A stretch of 64,000 nt of DNA from Prescottella subtropica (GTDB lineage Bacteria > Actinomycetota > Actinomycetes > Mycobacteriales > Mycobacteriaceae), in assembly GCF_005434945.1 (NCBI RefSeq), contig NZ_SKCH01000009.1, forward strand, positions 86,129 to 150,128. Reading direction: 5' to 3'. This document shows, piece after piece, positions 32,340 through 40,957 of this stretch (within the stretch, counting starts at the first letter, position 1; every line of letters starts with the position of its first letter). The notes under the pieces were generated by a model. It had not been told where the DNA came from. It was given only the letters and a program-made list of their open reading frames with translations, and made no database searches. A program made the translations under genes and the position numbers.

Positions 32340-32393
32340 GATAGCCAACGAGGCTCAGTCTAAGCAGTAACTCAGCAAGCCTCGCTGGCTATC
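32340..32393 (-). promoter_or_regulatory. Long hairpin between rpsO and pnp
   Basis: GATAGCCA (32340-32347) and CGAGGCT (32349-32355) pair with AGCCTCG (32378-32384) and TGGCTATC (32386-32393), a 15-bp helix with one A/C mismatch and a 22-nt loop, 36 bp after the rpsO stop. It may be the rpsO terminator or an RNase III site for processing the rpsO-pnp message. Confidence 0.6.
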
Positions 32394-32428
32394 GGTGAGG
32401 TCGGCGAGGAACTCGCCGGATACCCGTC

Positions 32429-32698
32429 TTATCGGCGCAGGCCGAGACGCTCGATGAGCGAGCGGTAACGGGCGATGTCGACCTTCTGGACGTACTTGAG
32501 CAGACGACGACGACGTCCGACCAGCAGCAGCAGGCCGCGGCGGGAGTGGTGGTCGTGCTTGTGCATCTTCAGGTGCTCGGTGAGATCGACGATGCGCTTG
32601 GTGAGCATGGCCACCTGCGCCTCCGGCGAACCGGTGTCGGTCTCGTGCAGTCCGTACTCGCCGAGGATCTGCTTCTTCTGCTCGGTGGTCAATGCCAC
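32429..32698 (-). CDS. rpsO: 30S ribosomal protein S15
   Basis: The protein has 89 residues, the usual length. The S15 signature [33 protein letters not shown] and the ending [12 protein letters not shown] are all present. It binds 16S rRNA early in 30S assembly. It starts at GTG 32698. The pnp gene follows after a 279-bp leader. Confidence 0.97.
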   Translation of the reverse strand: MALTTEQKKQILGEYGLHETDTGSPEAQVAMLTKRIVDLTEHLKMHKHDHHSRRGLLLLVGRRRRLLKYVQKVDIARYRSLIERLGLRR

Positions 32699-32828
32699 TG
32701 GTGCACTCCTGTAACTGACGTCCGCGTGACGGAAATCGGGGACCGGCTCGCACCGGACTCCGACGGGCGCGGCCGCCGCGAACCGCAGCACACGCCAGCG
32801 GTCGATCCTACCAGGTGCGACACCCCGG

Positions 32829-33809
32829 TCAGTCCGCGGTGGATCCGGCCGCCTCGTCGAGCAGTTTGCGCGCCTTGTCGGCGTCCCGCCGCATCTCCTC
32901 GACGAGCGCATCGACGGAATCGAACTTCTCCATGCCGCGCACCCGGTCGACGAAATCGACCGCGACGTGCTGCCCGTACAGGTCGGCGTCGTGGTCGAGG
33001 ACGAACGCCTCGACGGTGCGGGTGCGACCGGAGAACGTCGGGTTGGTGCCGACGGACACCGCAGCCTTGTAGCGGCGGCCCGGTTCGAGCGAGCCCTCGA
33101 CCCGGTCGGGGCCGAGGATCGTGAACCAGGCGGCGTACACGCCGTCCGCCGGGATCGCGGAGTACATCGGCGACGACAGGTTCGCGGTCGGGAATCCGAG
33201 ACCGCGGCCGCGACCGTCACCGTGGACGACGACACCCTCGACGCGGTGCGGGCGGCCCAGCGCCTCGGCGGCCGCGGCGACGTCACCTGCGTCGACGCAC
33301 GAGCGGATGTAGGTGGACGAGAACGTCACCGCATGCTCGGCGAGCAGGTTGACGCCGTCGACCGCGAACCCGAACCGGCCACCGGTCTCCCGGAGCAGAT
33401 CCACGTTGCCGGCGGCCTTGCGGCCGAACGTGAAGTTCTCCCCCACCACGACCTGGGCGACGTGCAGCCGTTCGACGAGGATCTCGTGGACGTAGCCCTC
33501 CGGGGACAGCTTCATGAACTCCGAGGTGAACGGCATGACGCAGAAGACGTCGACGCCGAGTTCCTCGGCCAACTCGGCGCGCCGCGGCAGCGTCGTCAGC
33601 TGCGCCGGATGCGTGCCGGGACGCACCACCTCCGCCGGATGCGGATCGAATGTCATGAGGACACAGGGAATCCCACGTTCGCGTGCCGCATCGACGGCAC
33701 GCGTGACCAACTGCGCGTGCCCTCGGTGTACACCGTCGAAAACACCGATCGTCAGGACGCAACGCCCCCAGTCCGCCGGCACATCGTCCAGACCTCGCCA
33801 TCTCTGCAC
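32829..33809 (-). CDS. ribF: Bifunctional riboflavin kinase/FAD synthetase
   Basis: The protein has 326 residues. The N-terminal adenylyltransferase has [15 protein letters not shown], and the C-terminal flavokinase has [11 protein letters not shown] and [10 protein letters not shown]. It makes FMN and FAD, which glpD, thyX, nuoF and the flavodoxin here need. I chose GTG 33809, giving MQRWRG at the start as in mycobacterial RibF; GTG 33839 is an upstream option. It lies 130 bp before rpsO. Confidence 0.93.
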   Translation of the reverse strand: MQRWRGLDDVPADWGRCVLTIGVFDGVHRGHAQLVTRAVDAARERGIPCVLMTFDPHPAEVVRPGTHPAQLTTLPRRAELAEELGVDVFCVMPFTSEFMKLSPEGYVHEILVERLHVAQVVVGENFTFGRKAAGNVDLLRETGGRFGFAVDGVNLLAEHAVTFSSTYIRSCVDAGDVAAAAEALGRPHRVEGVVVHGDGRGRGLGFPTANLSSPMYSAIPADGVYAAWFTILGPDRVEGSLEPGRRYKAAVSVGTNPTFSGRTRTVEAFVLDHDADLYGQHVAVDFVDRVRGMEKFDSVDALVEEMRRDADKARKLLDEAAGSTAD

Positions 33810-33891
33810 ACGTGGCAGCCTAACGGCCGATCCGAACACCGGTCACGTCCGGGGACGGCCGCGCCGATGTGTGTCGCGGGTGACGGTTGCC

Positions 33892-33897
33892 TAAGCT
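33892..33897 (+). promoter_or_regulatory. Candidate -10 element for a leaderless mntR message
   Basis: TAAGCT at 33892-33897 ends 7 nt before the GTG at 33905, which has no Shine-Dalgarno. This spacing places the transcription start at or next to the start codon, as in many actinobacterial leaderless mRNAs. Confidence 0.4.
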
Positions 33898-33904
33898 CGC
33901 ACTT

Positions 33905-34654
33905 GTGGCCACACAGAAGTCAGACGCGAACACTCCCGGCGCCGCCCCGCACCCGGAGACCCTGTCCTCGGTGGCGCAGGACTACCTCAAGGTGATCTGG
34001 ACCGCGCAGGAATGGTCCGGGGAGCGGGTGTCGACCAAGCTGCTGTCCGAGCGGATCGGGGTGTCGGCGTCGACGGTGTCCGAGGCGATCCGCAAACTTT
34101 CCGATCAGGGACTGGTCGATCACGCCCGCTACGGGGCGATCGCCCTCACCGACGCCGGACGGGCCGCGGCCGTGTCGATGGTGCGCCGGCACCGGCTGAT
34201 CGAGACGTTCCTCGTCGACGAACTCGGCTACGGCTGGGACGAGGTGCACGACGAGGCGGAGGTGCTCGAGCATGCCGTCTCCGAACGGATGATCGACCGG
34301 ATGGACGCGAAACTCGGTTATCCCGAACGGGATCCGCACGGCGACCCGATCCCGGCCGCAGACGGCTCGGTGCCCACCCCGCCGGCCCGCCAGCTCAGCG
34401 ATTTCGAGGACGGCGAGGCCGGCCGGGTCGCCCGCATCTCCGACGCCGATCCGGCGATGCTGCGCTACTTCGACTCGGTCGGCATCGCCCTCGACACCGA
34501 CATCGCGGTCGTCGAACGCCGGGATTTCGCGGGTACCGTCGCGGTCCGACTCGGAACCGATTCCGCCACCGTCGATCTCGGCGATCCCGCGGCACGCGCC
34601 ATCTGGCTCGTGCAGGCTCGTGGTCCGCACACCCCCACCGACGAGACGAGGTAG
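33905..34654 (+). CDS. mntR: DtxR-family manganese regulator (MntR/SirR type)
   Basis: The protein has 249 residues. The DtxR winged helix spans about residues 20-80 (LLSERIGVSASTVSEAIRKL), followed by the metal-binding dimerisation domain (VRRHRLIETFLVDELGYGWDEVHDEAE) and a C-terminal FeoA/SH3-like domain. It sits where Rv2788 (SirR/MntR) lies in mycobacteria. It should repress Mn uptake genes when Mn is sufficient. A secreted protein gene follows after 2 bp. Confidence 0.88.
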   Translation: MATQKSDANTPGAAPHPETLSSVAQDYLKVIWTAQEWSGERVSTKLLSERIGVSASTVSEAIRKLSDQGLVDHARYGAIALTDAGRAAAVSMVRRHRLIETFLVDELGYGWDEVHDEAEVLEHAVSERMIDRMDAKLGYPERDPHGDPIPAADGSVPTPPARQLSDFEDGEAGRVARISDADPAMLRYFDSVGIALDTDIAVVERRDFAGTVAVRLGTDSATVDLGDPAARAIWLVQARGPHTPTDETR

Positions 34655-34656
34655 CC

Positions 34657-35070
34657 GTGAACACCGTGGTTCGACGCATCATCGGAGGGGCCGCCGCGGT
34701 GTGCGCCGCGGCCGCCCTCACCGTCACCGTGTCCCCGCTCGCCTCCGCCGACGAGTGGCCGACGCCGCCGTCCGAGCCGAGCGCGACCGGACCGTTCGAC
34801 GTCTCCGACTTCCTCACCCCGACCGACCTCGACTACTGGAATCCGTTCGTGAGCCGGAACCGACTCACGTCCCCGTACGGGACCAGTACCCGTATCTCGT
34901 GCTTCGCGTTCCACGGGGTGCTGTTGAGCTGCTGGCAGGCCGACCGGGACGGCAACCCGCACAAGCTGATCGAGCTGCCTCTCGACTTCCCGGGTTCGCT
35001 CGGGTCGGGTCTGCCCGGCGGCGGGCCCGGCCACTTCGTGTACCCGGGTTTCGTCCCCGGTATCGGCTGA
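34657..35070 (+). CDS. Small secreted protein of unknown function
   Basis: The protein has 137 residues. A clear Sec signal peptide of about 31 residues (RRII start, Ala/Val core, ending near PLASADEW) is followed by a Pro-rich stretch, two Cys residues about 10 apart (ISCFAF and LSCWQA) that could form a disulfide, and a Gly/Pro-rich tail. It starts 2 bp after the mntR stop, so it is surely co-transcribed with the regulator. No family was recognised. Confidence 0.72.
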   Translation: MNTVVRRIIGGAAAVCAAAALTVTVSPLASADEWPTPPSEPSATGPFDVSDFLTPTDLDYWNPFVSRNRLTSPYGTSTRISCFAFHGVLLSCWQADRDGNPHKLIELPLDFPGSLGSGLPGGGPGHFVYPGFVPGIG

Positions 35071-35073
35071 CCG

Positions 35074-36000
35074 TCACTGCAGCGTCGCGGGCCGCACCAC
35101 CATCACCGAGCTCGCCCGCTTGCCGCGTTCCTGGACGAGGGCGATCGTGTGCCCGTTGGGGGCGATCGCGGCGTACACGCCCGACATCCCGATCGGTTCG
35201 AGCCAGCGTCCCTGGCTGAGCGATTCGGCTTCGGCGGCGCTGATCTGCCGGTGCGGGAACGCGGTCTGCGCGGCCGCATCGATGTCGAGGCTGACGGCCG
35301 GTTCGTCGGCGAGCTGCGCGAGGGTGCGGGCGTGATCGAGCGTGAACGGTCCGACGGCGGTGCGGCGCAGCGCCGTCAGATGTCCACCGACGCCGAGTGC
35401 GCCACCGAGATCCCGAGCCAGCGCCCGGATGTAGGTGCCCGACGAGCAGTCCACGTCCACGTCGAGATCCACGAAGGTCCCCATGCCGCCCGCGGTGTCA
35501 CGGCGGGCGAGGACATCGAACCGGGACACGGTGACCGGGCGGGCGGCGAGCTCGAAGTCGGCGCCCTCCCGAACCAGCTTGTGGGCGCGCTGCCCGTCCA
35601 CCTTGATCGCGCTGACCCGGGTCGGCACCTGCATGATGCCGCCGGTGAGCCGCGCGATCTGCGCGGCGATCGCCGCGTCGTCGACACCGGACGCGTCCGC
35701 CGTCGACACCGTCTCACCCTCGGCGTCGTCGGTGGTGGTGGCCTGCCCGAGCCGGATCGTGGCGCTGTACGACTTGGTGGTCAACGCCAGCAGGCCCAAC
35801 AGTTTGGTGGCCCGCTCCACCCCGAGGATCAGCACACCCGTGGCCATCGGGTCGAGGGTGCCGGCATGCCCCACCTTGCGGGTGTTCAGCAGCTTCCGGC
35901 AGCGGGAGACGACGTCGTGGCTGGTCATCCCGGGATCCTTGTCGACGATCAGCAGACCGGCACCGACGAGACCGGACGATGTTTTCTCAGACTTGGGCAC
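35074..36000 (-). CDS. truB: tRNA pseudouridine(55) synthase
   Basis: The protein has 308 residues. It contains the catalytic Asp motif GHAGTLDPMATGVL and the substrate loop VSAIKVDGQRAHKL. It converts U55 of tRNA to pseudouridine. GTG 36000 was chosen as in related genomes, and the frame extends to 36027. It is convergent with the secreted protein gene (3-bp gap) and lies 48 bp after pptT. Confidence 0.94.
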   Translation of the reverse strand: MPKSEKTSSGLVGAGLLIVDKDPGMTSHDVVSRCRKLLNTRKVGHAGTLDPMATGVLILGVERATKLLGLLALTTKSYSATIRLGQATTTDDAEGETVSTADASGVDDAAIAAQIARLTGGIMQVPTRVSAIKVDGQRAHKLVREGADFELAARPVTVSRFDVLARRDTAGGMGTFVDLDVDVDCSSGTYIRALARDLGGALGVGGHLTALRRTAVGPFTLDHARTLAQLADEPAVSLDIDAAAQTAFPHRQISAAEAESLSQGRWLEPIGMSGVYAAIAPNGHTIALVQERGKRASSVMVVRPATLQ

Positions 36001-36048
36001 GTGATCCGATTCTGCCAGCCGCAGCACCGGGCATCTCGTTCGCGTAGC

Positions 36049-36720
36049 TCAGTGCACCGAGATCGCCGTCACGACGAGCCCGCCGGCGACGAGCCAGCGG
36101 CCGTCGAAACTCGCGAGCGGGGCGCCGCCGTCGGTGACGGTGCCGGGCACGAGCAGCCTGGAACGAAAGGATCCGGACGTGCCGTCCGACGTCGTGGTGC
36201 CCTCGGTGAACGTGATGTGCGCGTCCTCGAATCCGAGCCAACGACCGGTGAGCGGGAACCACGCCTTGTAGGTGGCCTCCTTGGCGCAGAACAGCAGCCG
36301 GTCCCAGTGCACGGGCGCGGAACTCCTCGTCGCCAGCCGTTCGCGTTCCGCCGGCAGGCTGACCGCATCCAGGACACCGTCGGGCAGCGGCCCGTTCGGT
36401 TCGGCGTCGATCCCCACCGACCGCACCGCCAGCGCATAGCCGAGGACCGCGGCCCGGTAGCCGTCGCAGTGGGTGAGACTGCCGACGACCCCCTTCGGCC
36501 AGACGGGGGAACCGTTCTCGCCGCGCAGGACCGGTCCCGGCTCCACCCCGAGTTGCGTCATCGCCTGTCGGGCGCAGTGCCTGGCGGACGTGAATTCGCG
36601 GCGCCGCTTCTCGACGGCGCGGGCGATCAGCGACGCCTCCTGCGGGTGCGGCTGCAGGCCCGGCGGGTCCTCGAACAGTTCCGCGGACGCGACACCGGTG
36701 GGCAGAATCCGTTCGATCAT
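36049..36720 (-). CDS. pptT: 4'-phosphopantetheinyl transferase (PptT)
   Basis: The protein has 223 residues. The Mg/CoA motifs VGIDAEPN (about residues 104-111) and FCAKEATYKAWFP are intact. PptT activates acyl- and peptidyl-carrier proteins of polyketide, mycolate and siderophore synthases. Its start overlaps the stop of the metallophosphoesterase gene by ATGA. The order pptH-pptT-truB on one strand matches Rv2795c-Rv2793c. Confidence 0.93.
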   Translation of the reverse strand: MIERILPTGVASAELFEDPPGLQPHPQEASLIARAVEKRRREFTSARHCARQAMTQLGVEPGPVLRGENGSPVWPKGVVGSLTHCDGYRAAVLGYALAVRSVGIDAEPNGPLPDGVLDAVSLPAERERLATRSSAPVHWDRLLFCAKEATYKAWFPLTGRWLGFEDAHITFTEGTTTSDGTSGSFRSRLLVPGTVTDGGAPLASFDGRWLVAGGLVVTAISVH

Positions 36721-37640
36721 CGTCTCGCCCGCATCTTCTCGTATTCGGCTTCCTGCTCGGCGGTGATCGTGAAGTGCCCACCGAACTTGTTCAGGGTGCC
36801 CGGCGGGTACGTCGGGGCCGGCAGGATCTGCCGCAGCAACTTCTCCGGCAGGCCACGCCGCTGCCACTCGCGTGGATACCCGAGCGAGACCTCCTCGAAG
36901 CGGACGCCGTCGTACCAGGTGGTGCGCGGAATGTGCAGGTGCCCGTACACGCAGCACGCCGCGTTGTAGCGGGTGTGCCAGTCGGCGGTCTCGACGGTGC
37001 CGCACCACAGCGCGAACTCCGGGTAGTACAGCACCTCCGTCGGCTGGCGGACCAGCGGGAAGTGGTTGATCAGGATCGTCGGTGTCGACAGGTCCAGCGC
37101 CTCGAGTCGGGCCCGGGTGTACTCGAGTCGGGCGCGGCACCACGCGTCGCGGGTCGCGTACGGCTCCGACGACAGCAGGAACTCGTCGGTGGCGACCACG
37201 TTGCGGTCCCGGGCGATCCGCAGGCCGTCCTCCTTGCCGGTGGCACCGGCGGGCAGGAACGAGTAGTCGTACAGCAGGAACATCGGGACGAGGGTCGCGG
37301 GCCCGCCCTCCCCCTCCCACACGGGGTACGGGTCCTCGGGGGTGAGCACACCGATCTCCCGGCACAGCGCGACGAGGTAGTCGTAGAGGGCGCGGCCGTG
37401 CATCTGCACGGGATCCTTGGCGGTGGTCCACAGTTCGTGGTTGCCCGGCACCCAGATCACCTGCGCGAACCGGCTCTTCAGCAGGGTGAGCGCCCAGCGG
37501 ATGTCGTCGGTCTTCTCCGAGACGTCCCCGGCGACGATCAGCCAGTCGTCGGGTGACTCGGGGAAGATGTCCTCGATGATCGGCCGGTTCCCCCGATGCC
37601 CGACGTGCGTGTCACTGACCGCCCACAGCTTGGCTGCCAC
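36717..37640 (-). CDS. pptH: Metallophosphoesterase, PptH-type phosphopantetheinyl hydrolase
   Basis: The protein has 307 residues. All five metal motifs are seen: SDTHVGHRG, GDVSEK, GNHELW, NHFPL and YGHLH. Its position directly before and overlapping pptT matches M. tuberculosis Rv2795c (PptH), reported to remove phosphopantetheine from carrier proteins and so oppose PptT. The gene name rests on context and family. Co-translation would keep the two opposing activities balanced. Confidence 0.88.
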   Translation of the reverse strand: MAAKLWAVSDTHVGHRGNRPIIEDIFPESPDDWLIVAGDVSEKTDDIRWALTLLKSRFAQVIWVPGNHELWTTAKDPVQMHGRALYDYLVALCREIGVLTPEDPYPVWEGEGGPATLVPMFLLYDYSFLPAGATGKEDGLRIARDRNVVATDEFLLSSEPYATRDAWCRARLEYTRARLEALDLSTPTILINHFPLVRQPTEVLYYPEFALWCGTVETADWHTRYNAACCVYGHLHIPRTTWYDGVRFEEVSLGYPREWQRRGLPEKLLRQILPAPTYPPGTLNKFGGHFTITAEQEAEYEKMRARR

Positions 37641-37644
37641 ACCC

Positions 37645-39027
37645 TCACTCCTTCTCGTTCCCGGTCTGCAGGTCCGCGCCGGCGACCGCCCACCGGCCGG
37701 ATGCCGTGCGCCACAGCACCGCGGCCGTCCGCAACACCATGAACACGGTAAGCCCCGTCCAGATTCCGGCGAGCCCCCAGTCCCACGCGAGCGAGCACCA
37801 GATCAGCGGCAGGAATCCGATCAGGGCGCAGCCGAGGGTCGCGGTCCGCAGGAACGCGGCGTCGCCGGCGCCGAGCAGGACGCCGTCGAGCGCGAACACG
37901 ATCCCGGCGACCGGCATGATCCCGACGAAGAACCACCACGCGATCGACGTCTGGTCGAGGACCGCGGCATCGTCGGTGAACAGGGCCGGCACCAGCGCGT
38001 GCCCGGCCGCGAACGCGAGCGCCAACACCGTCGCGAACACCACCGACCAGCGGGTCAGCCGCCACGCCAGCCGCTGCGCGCCGCGGACCTGCCCGCGGCC
38101 GAGGGCCGCGCCGACGAGGGTCTGGGCGGCGATCGCGAGCGAGTCGAGGGTCAGAGCGACGAAGTTCCACAGTTGCAGCACCACCTGGTGCGCCGCGACG
38201 GACGCCGCACCGAACCGGGACGCGACCGCGGCCGCCGACAGGAAGCACGCCTGGAACGCGAGGCTGCGCAGGATCAGGTCCCGGCCGAGGACCAGCTGCG
38301 CACGCATGACGGCCGGCCGGGGCCGCAGCGGCACCCCCGAACGCGCCAGCGCGGCGACGAACAGCAGCGCCGACGTCGTCTGCCCGGCCACGTTCGCGAC
38401 GGCCGACCCGACGAGTTCCCAGCGCGGCGCCCCGATGATCCCGTGCACCAGCAGCACGCACAGGACGGCGGACACGACCTGTCCGACGAGCACGAACCGC
38501 AGCGGCCGCATCGTGTTCTGGATGCCGCGCATCCACCCGTTGCCGGCCATCGCGACGAGGATCAGCGGCGCCCCGAACACCGCGATCCGCAGCCAGCGTT
38601 CCGCCTCGGCGGCGATGTCCCCGGATCCGGCGATCACGGTGGTGATCGGGCCGGCGAGCAGCTGCACCAGCGCGACGAGGACGGCGCCGATCCCGAACGC
38701 CAGCCACGTCGCCTGCACCCCCTCGGCGACGGCGTCCCGCTCCCGGCCGGCCCCGAACAGTCGGGACGCCCGGGCGGTGGTGCCGTACGACAGGAACGTC
38801 AACTGGGTGCTGACCTGCGCGAGGATCAGGCCACCGACGGCGAGACCGGCGAGTGCGAGAGCACCGAGATGCCCGACGATCGCGATGTCCAGCAGCAGGT
38901 AGAGGGGTTCGGCGGCCAGCACGCCGAGCGCCGGCAGCGCGAGCCCGAGAATACGACGCGGCCCGGTGTCGTCGGATACGGCCGGCTGCGTGGTGGCGGT
39001 GTCCGTCACGTCAGCCGAGCGCGTCAC
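37645..39027 (-). CDS. dinF: MATE family efflux transporter
   Basis: The protein has about 460 residues with 12 membrane helices in two MatE repeats (for example ILGLALPALGVLAAEPLYLL and GNGWMRGIQNTMRPLRFVLV). It probably exports cationic or organic compounds using Na+ or H+. GTG 39027 overlaps the preceding phosphoesterase gene by 17 bp; GTG 39009 would start 2 bp after its stop. The same neighbour order is seen in mycobacteria (Rv2836c). Confidence 0.9.
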   Translation of the reverse strand: MTRSADVTDTATTQPAVSDDTGPRRILGLALPALGVLAAEPLYLLLDIAIVGHLGALALAGLAVGGLILAQVSTQLTFLSYGTTARASRLFGAGRERDAVAEGVQATWLAFGIGAVLVALVQLLAGPITTVIAGSGDIAAEAERWLRIAVFGAPLILVAMAGNGWMRGIQNTMRPLRFVLVGQVVSAVLCVLLVHGIIGAPRWELVGSAVANVAGQTTSALLFVAALARSGVPLRPRPAVMRAQLVLGRDLILRSLAFQACFLSAAAVASRFGAASVAAHQVVLQLWNFVALTLDSLAIAAQTLVGAALGRGQVRGAQRLAWRLTRWSVVFATVLALAFAAGHALVPALFTDDAAVLDQTSIAWWFFVGIMPVAGIVFALDGVLLGAGDAAFLRTATLGCALIGFLPLIWCSLAWDWGLAGIWTGLTVFMVLRTAAVLWRTASGRWAVAGADLQTGNEKE

Positions 39028-40012
39028 GCAACGCGGCGACGACGGTGTCGACCGGTCCGTCCGCGGTGTAGCCCGCCGCGAACCGGTGCCCGCCGCCCCC
39101 GAGCCCGGAGGCGACGGCGGCCACGTCGACGGACGCCTTGGAACGCAGCGACACCGACCACGACTGCGGCGCGGTCTCCTTGAACACCGCGGCCACCTCG
39201 GCCTCGGCGGTGGTGCGGACGATGTCGATGACGCTCTCGATCTCCTCGGCCCCGAGGCCTGCGGAGTCGGTGCAGCGGATCACCGCGTGCACGAGGCCGC
39301 GGCCGTCGGCGGCGTCCGGCACGAGGACTGCAGTACTCAGGACCGCGCCGAGCATCGGCAGCCACCCGAACGGATGGGTGTCGAGGAGCCGACGGCTGAT
39401 CGCGCCGCCGTCGATGCCGGTGGCGAGCAGCCGCTCGGCGAGGGTGTGGGTGCCGGCCTGCCCCCACCGGAACGATCCGGTGTCGGTGACGAGCCCGGCG
39501 TACAGGCAGTGCGCCAGATCGGCGTCGATCGGCACCCCCCACACGTCGAACAGTTGCGCGAGGACCGCGGTGGTCGATTCGGCCGCGTCGTCGACGAGGT
39601 TGAACATCCCGAACCGGGTGTTGGAGCGGTGGTGGTCGATCACCAACGACCGGCGGGCACCCGCCAACCGGGACGCGAGCGACCCGAGCCGGCCGGCGCT
39701 GCCGCAGTCGACGGCCACCAGCAGATCCACCTCGTCGGCGACGTCGTCGACCGGGCACAGCAGGTCGACACCCGGCAGGTCCCGCATCGACACGGGCAGC
39801 TCCGACGGCGACGCGAACGCCACCTGGACGGGAATGCCCTGGCGCTTCAGCACCGCTGCGAGGGCGAGTCCGCTACCGATCGTGTCGGCGTCCGGCTGGA
39901 CGTGGCACAGGACCGTCACCGACGTCGCGCTGCCCAGCACGTCCACCGCGTCCTGCAGGCTCAGGTCACGGGGGGCGTGCGTCGGCAGCGCGACGTCGGG
40001 GCAATGAGTCAT
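39011..40012 (-). CDS. nrnA: DHH/DHHA1 phosphoesterase (NrnA-type, c-di-AMP/oligoribonucleotide hydrolase)
   Basis: The protein has 333 residues. The DHH motif is in VIDHHRSNTRFG, with further metal ligands in CHVQPDADTIGSGLAL, and the DHHA1 domain ends with GGGHRFAAG. Relatives degrade nanoRNAs, pAp and c-di-AMP (Rv2837c). It sits between rbfA and dinF as in mycobacteria. Substrate preference is not readable from sequence. Confidence 0.92.
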   Translation of the reverse strand: MTHCPDVALPTHAPRDLSLQDAVDVLGSATSVTVLCHVQPDADTIGSGLALAAVLKRQGIPVQVAFASPSELPVSMRDLPGVDLLCPVDDVADEVDLLVAVDCGSAGRLGSLASRLAGARRSLVIDHHRSNTRFGMFNLVDDAAESTTAVLAQLFDVWGVPIDADLAHCLYAGLVTDTGSFRWGQAGTHTLAERLLATGIDGGAISRRLLDTHPFGWLPMLGAVLSTAVLVPDAADGRGLVHAVIRCTDSAGLGAEEIESVIDIVRTTAEAEVAAVFKETAPQSWSVSLRSKASVDVAAVASGLGGGGHRFAAGYTADGPVDTVVAALRDALG

Positions 40013-40032
40013 GATCGGATCGGTCGCCCTGG

Positions 40033-40491
40033 TCAGTCGTCGGCGGCAGTGTCGTCGGCGGTGCGCGGTTCCTTGTACGGGTCGGCGTCACCGGCGGGCT
40101 GGGCGTTCTCCCGCGTCCGGGCCACCGCGTCGTCCGCGGCGCGCGCCCGCGCCAGGAGTTCCTCCATGTGCCGGGCCGTGTCCGGGACGGTGTCCGCCAC
40201 GAACGTCAGGGTCGGCGTGAAGCGGACGCCGGTACCGGCACCCACCTTGGACCGCAGCACACCCTTGGCCTTCTCGAGACCCGCGGCGGCACCGACATGG
40301 TCCGGTTCCGCCTCGAGGTCGGACCCCATCACCGTGTAGTAGACGGTGGCGTCGTGCAGGTCGGCGGTCACCTTCGCGTCGGTGATCGTCACGTGATCCA
40401 GACGCGGATCCTTGATTTCGTGGTCGATCGCCGTCGCGACGATCGTGCTGATGCGCTTCGCGAGCCTGCGTGCGCGTGCAGGATCTGCCAT
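40033..40491 (-). CDS. rbfA: Ribosome-binding factor A
   Basis: The protein has 152 residues. The RbfA fold is recognised by [35 protein letters not shown], and [19 protein letters not shown]. It helps final 16S rRNA maturation. The C-terminal 30 residues are acidic and disordered. It lies in the infB-DUF503-rbfA-nrnA-dinF run. Confidence 0.94.
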   Translation of the reverse strand: MADPARARRLAKRISTIVATAIDHEIKDPRLDHVTITDAKVTADLHDATVYYTVMGSDLEAEPDHVGAAAGLEKAKGVLRSKVGAGTGVRFTPTLTFVADTVPDTARHMEELLARARAADDAVARTRENAQPAGDADPYKEPRTADDTAADD

Positions 40492-40552
40492 GGCAATCAG
40501 TCTCCTCTCCCAAAAAACTGTCCGGCAAGAATGTGTCCAGCGTCGGCCCGGG

Positions 40553-40843
40553 TCAATCCTCGGGACCGAAAGTTCGTCGCCGAACTGCAAGAAGTTGCAG
40601 TTCGGGTCGTCCGGCGACGTGCCGCTCGCACTGGTCGAGCACCTCGTGGATGTGTCCGGCGGTCGGGCTGGCCACCGCGACACCGAGCAGCGTCCGCCGG
40701 TAGCGGTCGTGTTCACCGGTCTCGGCGGCCGAGACACCGTATTTCCGGAGTTCGGTCAGCACCGGACGCACCAGTGATCGCTTCTCCTTCAGGGATCGCA
40801 CGTCCCCGAACAGGATGTCCATCTCCAGCGCGCCGATGTACAC
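40553..40843 (-). CDS. DUF503 family protein
   Basis: The protein has 96 residues. [20 protein letters not shown] and the ending [10 protein letters not shown] are DUF503 landmarks. GGAGGG lies at good spacing before GTG 40843. Genes of this family usually sit between infB and rbfA, suggesting a translation-related role. No biochemical function is assigned. Confidence 0.85.
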   Translation of the reverse strand: MYIGALEMDILFGDVRSLKEKRSLVRPVLTELRKYGVSAAETGEHDRYRRTLLGVAVASPTAGHIHEVLDQCERHVAGRPELQLLAVRRRTFGPED

Positions 40844-40895
40844 CGGGTCTCCCTCCAACGAGCACTGCCGGGACGTGTCCGTCACCGGCACAGCC

Positions 40896-40941
40896 GGGTG
40901 ATCCCTCCCCGGCGACCGAAGCCGCCGGGGAGGGATCACCC
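40896..40941 (-). terminator. Strong hairpin between infB and DUF503
   Basis: A perfect 19-bp stem (40896-40914 with 40923-40941) closes an 8-nt loop, 17 bp after the infB stop. It probably ends or attenuates the nusA-infB transcript before the DUF503-rbfA genes. Confidence 0.8.
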
Positions 40942-40957
40942 GAACAGTGACCGGATA

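Noticed and set aside
29738..32344. 868-codon plus-strand ORF opposite pnp
   Set aside because: It is a mirror frame of pnp in GC-rich DNA with no recognisable family.
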